Shown here piece by piece: positions 36,413-48,900 of a stretch of 64,000 bases of DNA (positions within the stretch are counted from its first letter, which is position 1; the number at the start of each line of letters is the position of its first letter). The stretch is from Pterobdella sp. o SKG-2022 (Eukaryota > Annelida > Clitellata > Hirudinida > Piscicolidae). The position numbers were made by a program, and so were the translations under genes. The notes under the pieces were generated by a model, which made no database searches, was not told the DNA's origin, and saw nothing but the letters and a program-made list of their open reading frames with translations. The DNA lies in the NCBI GenBank assembly GCA_964035795.1, contig OZ038320.1, forward strand, positions 25,360,118-25,424,117. The letters run 5' to 3'.

Positions 36413-38706
36413 ATGCTATACAAAACTGAAAGCTTAAAAGATTTAGAAAAAAGAGGTAGAAAGTTGTTTGACTCCTACTTTATATCACCATCATGCATAG
36501 CGGCATTTGCCCCTGGCAGGGTCAATCTTATTGGAGAACATACCGATTATAACTCAGGATTCGTTCTTCCAATGGTTAACTTATATTATAACTCTTTAAA
36601 AATCTATTTGACACATTTTTTTGATTCGAAAATGCATTTGATTACTGTGTGGTAGTACTATTCAATATATGTATTTGAAGGCGTTGCCGATGGTGACAAT
36701 GATAATAGGAGGGCCATGCGATGGTGATGTTAGTAGAGTTGTCACTGATAATCAAGGCGTTGAGAAACCTATATTCGAATATGACAAGTGAGATTTTAGT
36801 TTGAATAATATAATACTTATATAAATTTCACTTTCCCAAAAGAAAATCAGCGGATCGGTTTGTAGCGGGGAAGCTGCACTGGGCTAACTATCTCATAGGG
36901 GTACTGGCTCTGCATCCAAGAAGGGGTGCCGCCATATTTTTATTTAAAATTTGTTTAAAGAAATATTTTGAAAAAAATGTGTTTTCACCACAAAATATAA
37001 TGAAACACTTGATGAAAGTCAAATTTACCATATGAAAGTTCCAGCTAAAGAATAATGCCTTAGAGACATCATGTATCAATGTTTTGTCAATAGGTTCAAA
37101 ATATCTTCATGAAATGAGGCAATTTTATAGTAATTCATTTATATAGATTCATTTCAAATAACTTCTACCAATATCGCAAATATTTATTTTAACAATAGAT
37201 GAAATACCATCATTCAATGCTGTAATTGTATCATCGTTGCCCGTCGGAAGTGGTTTGTCAAGCTCTGCAGCTTTTGAAATTTCTTTTTTCAGGTTTAAAT
37301 TGTTCTAAAAATCTTCATAATGTTTAAATGCTGTTGAAGAATTTAAATTATTTCTAAAGCCTTAATTCACGTTATATAATTGACTCATATTTTTCATGTA
37401 CTGAAAACAAACACGAAGTCGGTTACACCTCTGATAGGTTTCACAGGCGCTTCTTCATGTGAACAAAAAAAAACATAAAGTTGATATGAAATAGATATCA
37501 AAAAGCTTTGTTTTAATAGAGGAATAAAACCGATTGTGTTTTTCCACAAACACAAAGGTTTATTCACCAACGAAGCTTTCGAAAATCGAACTTTCATTAT
37601 CAAGTATTTGCGTACATTTATTATTGCTTTATTGAAATCTAGCACATATTTCTCAGGTTTATAGATAAACTGGTAGGCGTAGAAAGAACTAACATAAATG
37701 AACTTAAAGAAATGGCTTTATTGTGTCAGAATGTAGAACATACTTTTGCCAAAGTACCTTGCGGTATTATGGACCAACTGGTTTGTTCAATGGCTTCTCA
37801 AAAACAAGCTGTTCTTATCGATTGCAAGTGAGAAATTAATGCAAAAGATTATTTCTAAACAGCATATCGTTTTCAGGTCTTTGGAAATCACCAAAATGAC
37901 CCCAGTCAGCGACGATGTTACTTTGCTGATCATCAACTCAAACGTGAAGCATGATCTTAGTTCCAGTGAATATCCTGTTAGAAGAAAACAATGTGAGCAA
38001 GCTTGTGAAGCTCTTAGCGTAGAATCCCTAAGAGATGCTACATTAGACGAGTTGAATGGTAACTCATATTTATAAAATTATTTTGAGTTAAAACTAATCT
38101 TATGATTCGAATTCAGAGAAAAAAGATAGTATGGATAATTTGCTTTTTCGAAGAGCTCGACATGTAATTACAGAAAATGATAGATGTATTATGAGTGCGA
38201 AGTTTCTTCAAATTGGAAATTTCGAAGAAATGGGCAAGCTTATGAAACTGAGCCACCAGTCTTTGAGGTTCGTAAAATAGAAGACATTATATTCACCTAT
38301 CTAACAACTCTAAATGATTTTAAAGCTAATTCTTTCTAACAGAGACGACTATGAGGTTTCTTGTAAGGAGTTAGATAGCTTGGTGGAAATAATGAATAGA
38401 ACGAAAGGCGTATATGGAAGCAGGATGACGGGGGGTGGGTTCGGAGGTTGCACAGTAACACTCCTCAAGAAAGGCTTCGTCGACGACGCGATCGAAAACG
38501 TCAAGGTTTTAATATTAAAAAATTTAAATAGTTAAAACAATGAACGTTTATTAAAAAAAAAAACAAACACGTAATCAAAATGTCACTATGAGCTGCAAAT
38601 GAATAAACCCGTCTGTATTGACATAACACGATTAATCCTACAGAAACAGTACGCGGGTGTTGCATCTTTTTACAAATGCGAGCTGAACAGCATGCACAAC
38701 CAATGA
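36413..38706 (+). CDS. GALK1: Galactokinase
   Basis: GHMP kinase that phosphorylates D-galactose at C1 with ATP, the first step of the Leloir pathway; cytosolic. Exons: 36413-36574, 36681-36787, 36843-36925, 37199-37292, 37657-37827, 37877-38058, 38117-38267, 38343-38505, 38644-38706; all in frame, 391 aa (human GALK1 392). The galactokinase signature [17 protein letters not shown] lies at residues about 33-49. The ATP-binding GHMP motif reads [14 protein letters not shown] (human LPLGGGLSSSASLE). Also present: catalytic-region [26 protein letters not shown], and [20 protein letters not shown]. It resembles GALK1 rather than GALK2 (GalNAc kinase). The third exon uses a weak donor (gtgccg) picked for phase. 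A tttacag acceptor-like word ends 6 nt before the ATG, so a 5'-UTR intron is possible. Confidence 0.96.
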
Positions 38707-38743
38707 ATTAATGACGAATAATATTTAAGTTAATAATATATCT

Positions 38744-38749
38744 TAATAA
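38744..38749 (+). terminator. GALK1 poly(A) signal candidate
   Basis: An aataaa hexamer about 40 bp after the GALK1 stop codon and 50 bp before the convergent H2A.Z stop. Confidence 0.5.
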
Positions 38750-38798
38750 AATATATATAGTTTCTGAAAAACTGTTGTGTGAATTAAAAAACAAGTAT

Positions 38799-39631
38799 TT
38801 ATGGTGTTTGGGGAGCTCCCTTCTTGCCAATTAGAGACTTGTGAATGTGCGGGATCACACCTGAAAAATAATTTGTTTTTAATAAAAACAGCTGTTATCA
38901 AACATATCTCATTATAACAAAAATAAAACAGATGTAAAAAAAATTAAAAAATAAATAGCTGAGTATACCTCCTCCAGCAATGGTGGCTTTGATGAGACTA
39001 TCAAGTTCCTCGTCTCCTCTGATGGCCAACTGCAAATGTCTTGGGGATATACGCTTTACCTTGAGATCTTTGCATGCATTTCCTGCCAATTCTAACACCT
39101 TAAGGAAATTAAATGGTATAGAAAAATCTAAAATGAACACATCACAATATTACTTCAGCAGTCAGATATTCTAAAATAGCTGCACTGTAGACAGCAGCTG
39201 TAGCTCCAACTCTGCCATGACTGGTAGTTCTAGTCTTTAGATGTCGATGAATACGACCTACTGGAAACTGATGATATTTGAACATGATATAATCTGATCA
39301 AATTATATTTTGAATGAAACCAATTTAAAACCTGCAATCCTGCTCTTGCCGATCGTGAAACTGCTTTGGCTTTAGATTTTCCTGTATCTTTACCTGCTTT
39401 ACCACCAGCCTAAATTTGATATAACAAAACTTCGAAGTAAAGTACGGAAAAACACGAAATATAAAAATTCAAACAATCCAAAATAAAATCAGATTTCTAA
39501 CATTTGAATTCAAATGTTTTAAACGATACAAATCATGTAAATCTCGGTGAAAAAAACAATACATAAATGCAATAGATAGAAATTTTTAAAATTTTTGAAC
39601 GAAAATAAAATCCGAAATATAAACATACCAT
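38799..39631 (-). CDS. H2AZ: Histone H2A variant H2A.Z
   Basis: Replacement histone deposited at promoters. Exons, 5' to 3': 39631-39629 (just ATG), 39409-39332, 39267-39154, 39098-38969, 38860-38799; 128 aa, the same length as human H2A.Z. Starts [20 protein letters not shown] and contains [20 protein letters not shown], the variant-specific [20 protein letters not shown] and [20 protein letters not shown], and ends GKKGAPQTP. Differences from human include Ser>Cys in GNA(C)KDLK. Having introns sets it apart from replication-dependent histones. Its 3' end faces GALK1; a candidate aataaa on the minus strand lies near 38550, inside the GALK1 3' region, so the two transcripts may overlap. Confidence 0.97.
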
Positions 39632-39921
39632 TTTTGAAATCTCCTTTTGTTGCCGATCAAAATATTTACGCTACTATCGCCGTATACAAATGGCACTTAT
39701 AATAAAGCCAACCGCGAAAAATCACGTGGTCACGCTAAATTTGCAACTAAGAACCTATTCAGTAGCGCGTTACTGAATTTCAAAATTTCCAACAAAAGTG
39801 AAAACAAAAAATCAACATTTATTTAAAAAATAATTTTATTCAAACATTTTATTTAAACTTTAGCAAATAAAAAAATCGAAAATTTAATATTTAATAAAAT
39901 AGTGTTGAGTTATTTCTAATG
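39632..39921. promoter_or_regulatory. DDB1 3' end and H2A.Z promoter interval
   Basis: 290 bp between the DDB1 stop and the H2A.Z start, both on the minus strand. Minus-strand aataaa words near 39840 and 39853 are candidate DDB1 poly(A) signals. An E-box cacgtg lies at 39722-39727, about 95 bp upstream of the H2A.Z ATG. Confidence 0.4.
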
Positions 39922-42900
39922 TCAGTGAATTCTCGTTAATTCTTCCACAATCTTTACTAGTTCTTCAACTTCTACTTGTTTTTTCACTCCATCTCCATTT
40001 TCCAACTAAATGTTAATTAATAAAATAATTAATTATTTAATTTTTGAAAATTTTCAAATTTTTGATGAGTTTAGCTAAATGGTTTTTGAATAAAATATGA
40101 ATAACTACAAACCATGATGCCATTGACGATATTTTGCATCTGTTTTTTGCTAAGATCAAGTAGTGACTCAACGAGATCTCCATCAATGAAGCCTGTCGAA
40201 GCAATCTCCCTCCTCTCACTTCCGAATGATCTCCAACTTTAGAAAATTTTGACTAATCAAATCATTTTTATTAAAAATATTGCTTTCTTACAGATTGAAA
40301 CAAAGTGCGATAATTAAAATTGAAATATATATATGCTTTTTTTCATTAATAACTATTTCAAAGGTTCATGAGATTTTTACATAAAATTAGCTAAAAAATA
40401 CATATGAGAAGTTTTGATGATTTATGATGCTATAAAATAAATGAGATAAATAACTAAAACAACCTAGCGTGTTCTATTTTTCCCATGCTTTTAATAGTGG
40501 AAGCCAATTTTTCTTGCAGACTCAGCAAGAAAGGGTACATGTTTGGTTTAATCTGTGTAACTAAGCCTGGCGGACAAGATTGTTTAAACATAATATTACA
40601 TTACAGCGAAAAAAATTTTTAAATTCAAAAAAATATATGATATGAACATATTTTAATATATAGTATTATTGTAAATTCCGACATCATAACGTATGAAGTA
40701 GAATTCATCAAAATTATCGTTCCCACTATCACGGGTTAGATCAAAAATAGCTTTATACACATCAAACGAACCTGAGCACATTCAGGTCAAATATTTTTAT
40801 ATTTAAAAAATATTATATACAATTCAAGTTAAATATTATATACAAATTTTAGCTTTTCTTGAAGCTTTAAGTTATTAGGATAAAAAACTTTTTGATTTAA
40901 ATTGATTGTACACTAAGCTAATTTAGTTGATCTCTGTATTATAATCATTATGCTGATAAAAACGTTGAGAATGTTATACCGATGGATCCTTGAACAGTGC
41001 CGAAAAGCACTGACCCGTGTGTGAACGACATGGTTTCTCTAGCGTGTCTCATCACCAAAGAACCTTGGTTTTAAAGTGTAAAAGTATATATATATAACGA
41101 CACAATAGAAATGATTATTGCACTGAACGGCATACAACAATAGCGTTCGAATGTAAACAGCACGCGATCTTTCAATTCAGTTGATCTATTGTCAATTTTA
41201 AATATGGAGCATTAAACTCATATGTAGTTCATCAGTTTGGGACCAAACCTATCTAGGAGCCATCTAAATTAATATAATTTTTTAAACAGATTTCAAGAAA
41301 GATTCTTTTTATATAAACTTACTACTTTTTTTATATAAATCTACCACATTTTTTCGATTAAATCGATTGCATTTCAAAAAGTTCTATTGATATTTTACGT
41401 ATTTAAAAAAATGATTTTTTGCTTTGTGAAACCGCACAAAAAGCTACTTCAATATATGAACCCAAATAAAATTGCCAAAAGCAAAACAAGCTAAAACTTT
41501 AAAGCACCTGTCACTATTGAACCTATAATATTGATAAAATATTATGAATCTCATTATTACGCACCTGAGTGGCTTGTTTTAATGCTATTATTATCATCAT
41601 TATAAAACCAAAGTCCCTGCATCTATCTGCTGATACAAAATGGCTATTATCACCTCAACAAAGCAGAAAAGCCTCTAACCATGCTTGAAGACGTTGACAA
41701 AGTCACCAAGGTGGAAAAGTCCCACTTCTTGCAGTCGTTGTCGATCTTCCTCAGTGGTCGCTGCAGAGTCTTTCTGGCAGGTGAACAAATTGTAGGAGTT
41801 TTCAGAACCCAAGAATGTTTCATCGTCCAGTATCTCTATGGCCGTCATCCAGTTTGGATTGAAATCTCGGGCGATCTGCCAGAATATGTCTAAACATTTA
41901 TCAAATTATTCCACTAAAAATGAACAATTTCCAATACATTTTTCTTCAATGAAATGATGTAACTTTCTCAGTATACGTTTACTCATTATAAGAAAATCAG
42001 AGGTTGCAGAAATTATACTCATATATTCTATGGTGGTTTCGAAAACCAAAGATGAAGAGAACAAGATGATGTAAGAGCTTCACCATTATGAACACACATT
42101 TGTGTAAGACAAACGTGATTAAGTGTGCACATGATAAAAAGATGAGAAACGCAACAATTTTTAACTAGATACACTCATGTTGTCTTGGTATTATATATAA
42201 AATTATCTTTATTAAACACTAAATTTTCTAGCAATTGCTTAAATATATTTAAAACTCAAAAACTAGACTTTTCAGATAAATTCCTCTAAATGAAATTTTG
42301 TAATGGGATTAAAGAACCTCTTCGAATAGTCCATCGGTAGGTTTGTACAGCAGCAGAGTGATAGACCTGTGAAGATGATATTACGTTAGCCTTCATGAGC
42401 TATCAAATAATCCTCTATAACAGTTATCTATCTACCTAGTTAGCTATTTATCTATCTGCATACCTACCGTCCTCTAAGTAAAAAACATTAAAAACCTCAT
42501 AAGGTCCCCCACAAGGATAAAATCGCCTTTGGTCTTGAGGTACAATGCCACAATGTTGTTAAGGTAGGCACACTCATGCCTCAACTCCTTCTCACTCGTC
42601 CACTCATACAGTCTCACCTTTGAGACATGACAGTTTTAATATGTTCAAAGAGTAATTGATAAAATAAATAGTATCATCAGATCAGCCTCAAATGGCGTCT
42701 GTGATTAAGGTATCACTAGCTTTCATAATTTTTGTAAAAATAAAAATTAAATAAATAAATGAATAAAGAAATAAATGAATGATAAAACGAATAAATACAT
42801 ATCGAAAATAGATTCCAACGTTTGAAAGTTCCAAAGTAAAAAGGAAATCCGTAAAACATTAGAATGAAAAGCAAACAAATCTTCAAGCACAATATTTACC

Positions 42901-45900
42901 TCTTAACTTTCATATTTTATACAGTAAACTTTTTCCGAACAAACTTGAATATAATTCATCCGTTATGCTCCTTATTAATTAAGACTAACAGAGCTGTTGA
43001 CGCTGACCAGGAGTTTGCCATTGAACTCACACATTGAATAGGCTGCTCCTTTGATGTCCTTTTCTGACACCACCACCAACTTTCCTATACAAGATTAATT
43101 AGAAATTATTCAATTAATTTCATATATTGAAAAACAAACTACTATTTTTATAATACTATGATGAAATAATAGTTGTCAAAAATGAATTACATTGTGAGAA
43201 ACATGAAGAAGAATTAATAGTAAAAAACAAATACCATCGGAGTACTGAAACATGGTGATCTTTCCAAGCTTAGGTTCAGGCTCTTCCGGAATAACATGAC
43301 ATGTAGCCACAATGTAGTAGCATGTAGGATCAGAGGCCAGGTAAGCAGATGTTATGGCTGTAATCTCCTCTTGAGGACCCATCTGGTGACACTGAAGCAC
43401 TATCCAGGTAGGTAGGTAGGTAGGTAGGTAGGTAGGTAGGTAGGTAGGTAGGTAGGTAGGTAGGTAGGTAGGTAGGTAGGTAGGTAGGTAGGTAGGTAGG
43501 TAGGTAGGTAGGTAGGTAGGTAGGTAGGTAGGTAGGTAGGTAGGTAGGTAGGTAGGTAGGTAGGTAGGTAGGTAGGTAGGTAGGTAGGTAGGTAGGTAGG
43601 TAGGTAGGTAGGTAGGTAGGTAGGTAGGTAGGTAGGTAGGTAGGTAGGTAGGTAGGTAGATTAATAAAAACTATTATAAAATATGAAGGATAAAGCCAAA
43701 GCCTTTTAGAGACTGTAGATATAAAATTGAAATAAAAAAAGTAGATATCAAAAAAACATACACTCAAAAGTGTGCTGGTCAAAGACAAGGAAGTTATGAA
43801 CTTGGATCTCTTCAGAGTCGTTAAAGGTGAATTTGTTGTTGCTGGAGGCACTTGTGCTCTGATCACCATCATTATATTATATTAACCTTTCTCAAAAACT
43901 TCACGTCGATTTCATGGTATTATGTTATATACTATATATGATACATATTTTACATATATGATACATATTTTACAACGTTAACTAATCTTTTATAATAAGG
44001 CTAAACTTACAGTAAATTATAGCTTTTTTTGCTGCCTTAAAAGATTTATTAAAAACTGTGTTTTTTCAGTACTAAACTAGATTACCTACCTGTAATTGAG
44101 CCTGGTAGGAAACAGAGTGTCTCTTGGGGGCATAATTGCCATCATCGTCTCTCCAGTCGATTCTGAAAGTGCTTATGCCGAATGTTTCTGTAGCTTCTTG
44201 GAACACTATGCGTCTGTATGGGTTGTATTGTTTGATCAAATTTTCTTTGACGCCACTTGAAGAAATCTTTGTGTAGTGAAAAGAAGGTCACTAAAAATAT
44301 GAAAATGAACAGCAAAGATCTGTCAATGGTGAGCTAATAGGAAAAAAAATGAAATGTAAGGAGAAAATTTTTAAAAACTCCCAAATAAAACTTCAAGTTA
44401 TTATACCCAAAAATTGAAAAAATAGTGTCCGTTACCAAGGTGAAAGTAGGTGAGGGGTTAAGGGAAATAAAGAACATGAAAAACAAAAAAGCTGCAGACC
44501 CTTCAAACGTGACAAGCGACCTGATAAAAATAACTGAAGAAGTAGGTAAAATACAAAGCAGGACTTTTGCATGAAGGTGTGGGAGAAGATGCTGAAGATT
44601 ATTCAAATTTTTTTTGAAGGTTAATATGAAAATGAAGAGAATAATCAACCGAGGTGTTTCATAGAGAGGTATGGTTCTGATGTGCAGTTTTTGAATGTCA
44701 TCAATCAACCCTATCATCAATGTGCTCTCATTCGCCAGTGCTAAACTGTTTTGACGTTTTAATATTTATGTATCCCCAATCAATCCTCATTTAAAAAAAA
44801 AAAACTTTTAAAATGAGTCTTCAAATAAATCTTTCAACTTCCTAACCAGTCAGAATAAGCTTGTGAGTTGAGAGGACACATGTATGAAACTTCTTTAAGG
44901 TTGACATTAGAAAAAAGAAGTTTTCTATTGCTCGAATAGATGACAGCTGGATGATCTGAGCAAGCAAAAATGCTACTTGTGGTGCGTGTTTTGAAGATTT
45001 GAAGTGTCGTTGGCTGTGTTCCTAATGCTACCTTCTTTTTCTCCTCCAATGAATCTGTACAGATTTTGAACATCGAGTAGCCAATGTAGATAGATAAATA
45101 AAGTAGCCACTGTAAGATTAATGAACCAGACAAGGTTCGCCTGAAACAAATCTAACATCATACCATAAAACTAATCTTCACAAAAATTTCTAAAAATAAA
45201 AACTTTTAAATGAATTGAAGTAGATATAATGTCCACTATTTGAAAACATTAAAATCATTTGAAAGCATCCACAAAGCAGTTACATATAACAGGGTTGAAG
45301 TTCCAATAGAAGAGAGTGCCATCTGCCAGTGCACACAACAAATATACATTCTCTTCAAACGAACACACCACAATTGACCTCGGTATAACTTCTGTGATAA
45401 TGATATATGACATAGGTAAGTAGATTGAAATGATAGTTATAAATAATATGTGCACACAATAACGTTAGCTACTTTAAACAAAAAGCCTGTTCATAATTAA
45501 CCATCCACAAACCTCCAGACAGAGACTCGGTAAGAAGGTGGTCAAAAGACGGGAGTTTGAGCACTTTTATGGACACATCAGTCCACAGCCCTACAACGCA
45601 GAAAGGAGATGGCGAGGTAAGGGAGGGGATGTGGATGCATGCTACTTCATAGTCCAACCGACATTCACTGAATAACGTCGTATTTAAAACTGTTATTTAC
45701 ATAGTTTATGTAAAGGCTTTAACGTTATTATATATGCAATGTCAAACATTCTATAATAATAAAATGAAAAACATTGAAAATATTTCAAAAATGTTTTCAA
45801 TACAACAAGAATTCATCAATATAATAACCCCAACATTCCAACACCATATTAACTCCATTAGGCATGCCTACCTGATGAGCTTCAAAGATCCCTCTTGCAC

Positions 45901-48900
45901 GGAAAGGTAGTACAAAGCATTGCCTGTACTGCAGACCACCTGATCCCCTTGACAAGTCATCACACTGATGGGCTCTTTTGATGGGGCCCTCCACTCACTC
46001 AACAACTTTTTACTCTTGCTGCATCCCAGTCTCAAGCTGTTTGCTACATGCTGTGTTTATGGTAGAAGTTTTTGTTTGTGGAGTTGGTATACTTAGGTTG
46101 ATATGTATGTTACAATTGTATGTTTGTGAATTTAAGTGGTGATTGAAATATTTAAAACAAAAGTCAAGCAATTTTTTTGAAAAATTAATAATGATTCAGA
46201 ATGGAATACTTTTTTAGAAAGGATAAAATAATGGTGTCAACAAAGTTTAAAACCCTCTTTCAAAAATAGTTATTAAGCAAAACTAGAGATGATACAAAAA
46301 CTTATGCAAACACACAGGTACAGCAGTACAATCTAATAGGATTAAGTCATGGATACTTGTAGGACTTGTTGGTGCACCACATTCCCACACCAAAAGGTCT
46401 GCTCCTCCAAACTCAAGCATTCCACTTCTGTCTCCTCCATCTCCTCTCCACTCAACAGTAATGCTCTGTAAGATCCCATTAATTAATCGATTAAACCCTA
46501 TTACATTTGGTCTTTTTATACCAAGAAGAGGCTTAATATGAAATATGGCAATCATCATTGAGCCTAGATTTGAGGCTTATTTAAAAATAATGATGAATCA
46601 TAAATGCTATTTAATTTGGTAGAAACTTACCTTGTTTGTCCCACAAACGACAGTACCAGAACGTTATCTAAGGTAGACTCGAATAACTTTAAAGCGAAAA
46701 TGCCTGTAAAAATGATGAAAAGCTGAATTTGAAATATTCAACTGATAAAAAACCAAAAAAAAATTATTTTAAACAAAATATGAAATTAAACGTTCCCTCT
46801 TCATCATAGCATAACAAAAATCGACACTTGTATATGTTGGACTCACAAAAACTGTGTCACAGTATCAAAGAAATAACCCTCAAACCTCAAGATAAAAATA
46901 AAACACAACAGCTTGTATATCCTTATCAGCTGATGGCGATTTTTCTCAAACCTAATAACTTTGCCAAACAACAAACCATTGTGTTTCATTTTAAATGGTA
47001 GACAATTTCTCAATAAGCCAAGTATGATTAATGCCTCAAAGGAACCTTTGATATCAGGCAGATCGATGGAAGCCAGTTCATTGAGACCGATGCCATTCCT
47101 AATGATCCTGATGGTGCCCTCCTTGCCCAGGCCTGAGCATGTCAACAACTGTTGCGTGAGTTTTAATGACCGTTTAACTCAATGTGATACAGTAGATGAA
47201 ATCAGATAATGTTATTTATGCTAATATAGGTGTTAGTATAGAAAGTTGATGTTAATCTATTCACTTCAATTATAATTATAGGACCATTAAATTCAGAGTT
47301 TTTAGAGCACATAATTATAGCATAAATATAAATAACACAAATAGACCAAAAGCTCTATTTTGCAAAAAAAAATTGAAATAGTAAAATATAAAAAAGCATT
47401 ATTAGTACTAACCTATTCTCATCTAATCAAAAAGTATGCGATATAATCAACGACAAAACAACTAAAATAGTAGTAATATAAAGATTAATGGTATAAATTA
47501 TTTGAACCAATGCACTAAAAAATGCAACATGCCCCAATAAGAGCATCAAGCTCATAGGAAGTACGATTATAACCAAGACCTACGATGTCTATGAGCAATT
47601 AAGCATACATAAAAGTATCTGCACTTGTACATATGAACCTATATATCTCCTATAAAAAACTACATAGCCTGGTGAATTGATAATAATGATGCCTTGCAAC
47701 CTGGCCTTGTCCTTGCTTCTCGAGGTCAACTACACACATGTCCACAATGGGGCCGAGGTTGGTGAATGACTCCAATACTTGTACATATGACCCATTCTGA
47801 TCAGGTTCTATATTTAACTGTGGAGTGAAAAGAAAAATTTATTATGATAAAGTGCACCTTAGTTATTTAAAAATTAAATTTTTACTTTTGAATTGTGAAA
47901 TAAAGATCAATAAAACACATTTATGTTAAATTCCAAAACTTTAATTATTCACACACACGCAACTTTAAACAAAAACAAATCACTGAACAAAAACAAAAAA
48001 AAAATGCAACTTTGATAAGTTGAGAATCTCCAACTCTGGATCCTATGAAGATGACACCATTGTCAATGTATGTGATGCAGTCTGCTATTGACGTCTGCAG
48101 TGGTGCCATTGTGCATTTGATACAAACGAGTGTAGTGAGACTATTTTATGTTAGTTTGATGTAGTTTAATCGGAATGGTATGCTAACAGATAAAACATAT
48201 TGTGAATTTAAATGATAATAATGCATTTTTTAACGATATTTTATACATATTTTGAAAGCATGAATAATAAATTTGTTGATTTTCAAATTTTACAAGTGAT
48301 TCTGCATTGAATTATAATGCAAAAATGTACTGACGACATGAAAACAAATTATACTAAGGATATAATTTTTAATTAAAAAAATTTGAAATTCACCGGAGAT
48401 ATAATATATGAAAAATGAATTATTTAAAAACACCATAATTAAATGTGAAAAACGTCAAATTATAAGAAACAACAATAACCCATAGTAATAAAAAACAATT
48501 GTAATAACAATGAAGAATAATAAAAACTCAAACTTCTCCAAGCAGATCTGTTTTGAGGTCCTTGACGACGTTGTTTTCGACATTCAACAACAACATAAAC
48601 AGACGACCTAGCTGATCAGCTAACAAATACCTTCGACCATCGGCGTCCACACGTCCGTAACAAGTTATCATGCTTTGCTGCAGCCATTATTGATTAGTGA
48701 TGAATTGCATAACCTATTGCACATTTGAAGATCTTTAAAACTAAATGTGACGCCTTTCAAATAGGCGTATTGTTATTAACTTGTTTAACTTATATATTAA
48801 TTCAATTAACTGATTTATCAACTTGATTGACTGATTTATTGACTTGATTAACTAATTTTATACTTGAAAGTATTAGTAGCACTATTAATTTATTTATTAA

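Noticed and set aside
37394..37450. A further SINE body (gcgcctgtgaaac on the minus strand) in a GALK1 intron
   Set aside because: Only about 15 bp of similarity to the SINE body; too short to support.
43330..43872. A 180-aa TYLP repeat protein
   Set aside because: It joins DDB1 exon 21, the (CCTA)n intron array and part of exon 20 by reading through an intron.
44334..44720. A 128-aa separate minus-strand protein
   Set aside because: Only its first part ([20 protein letters not shown]) is real, as DDB1 exon 18; the rest is intron read-through.
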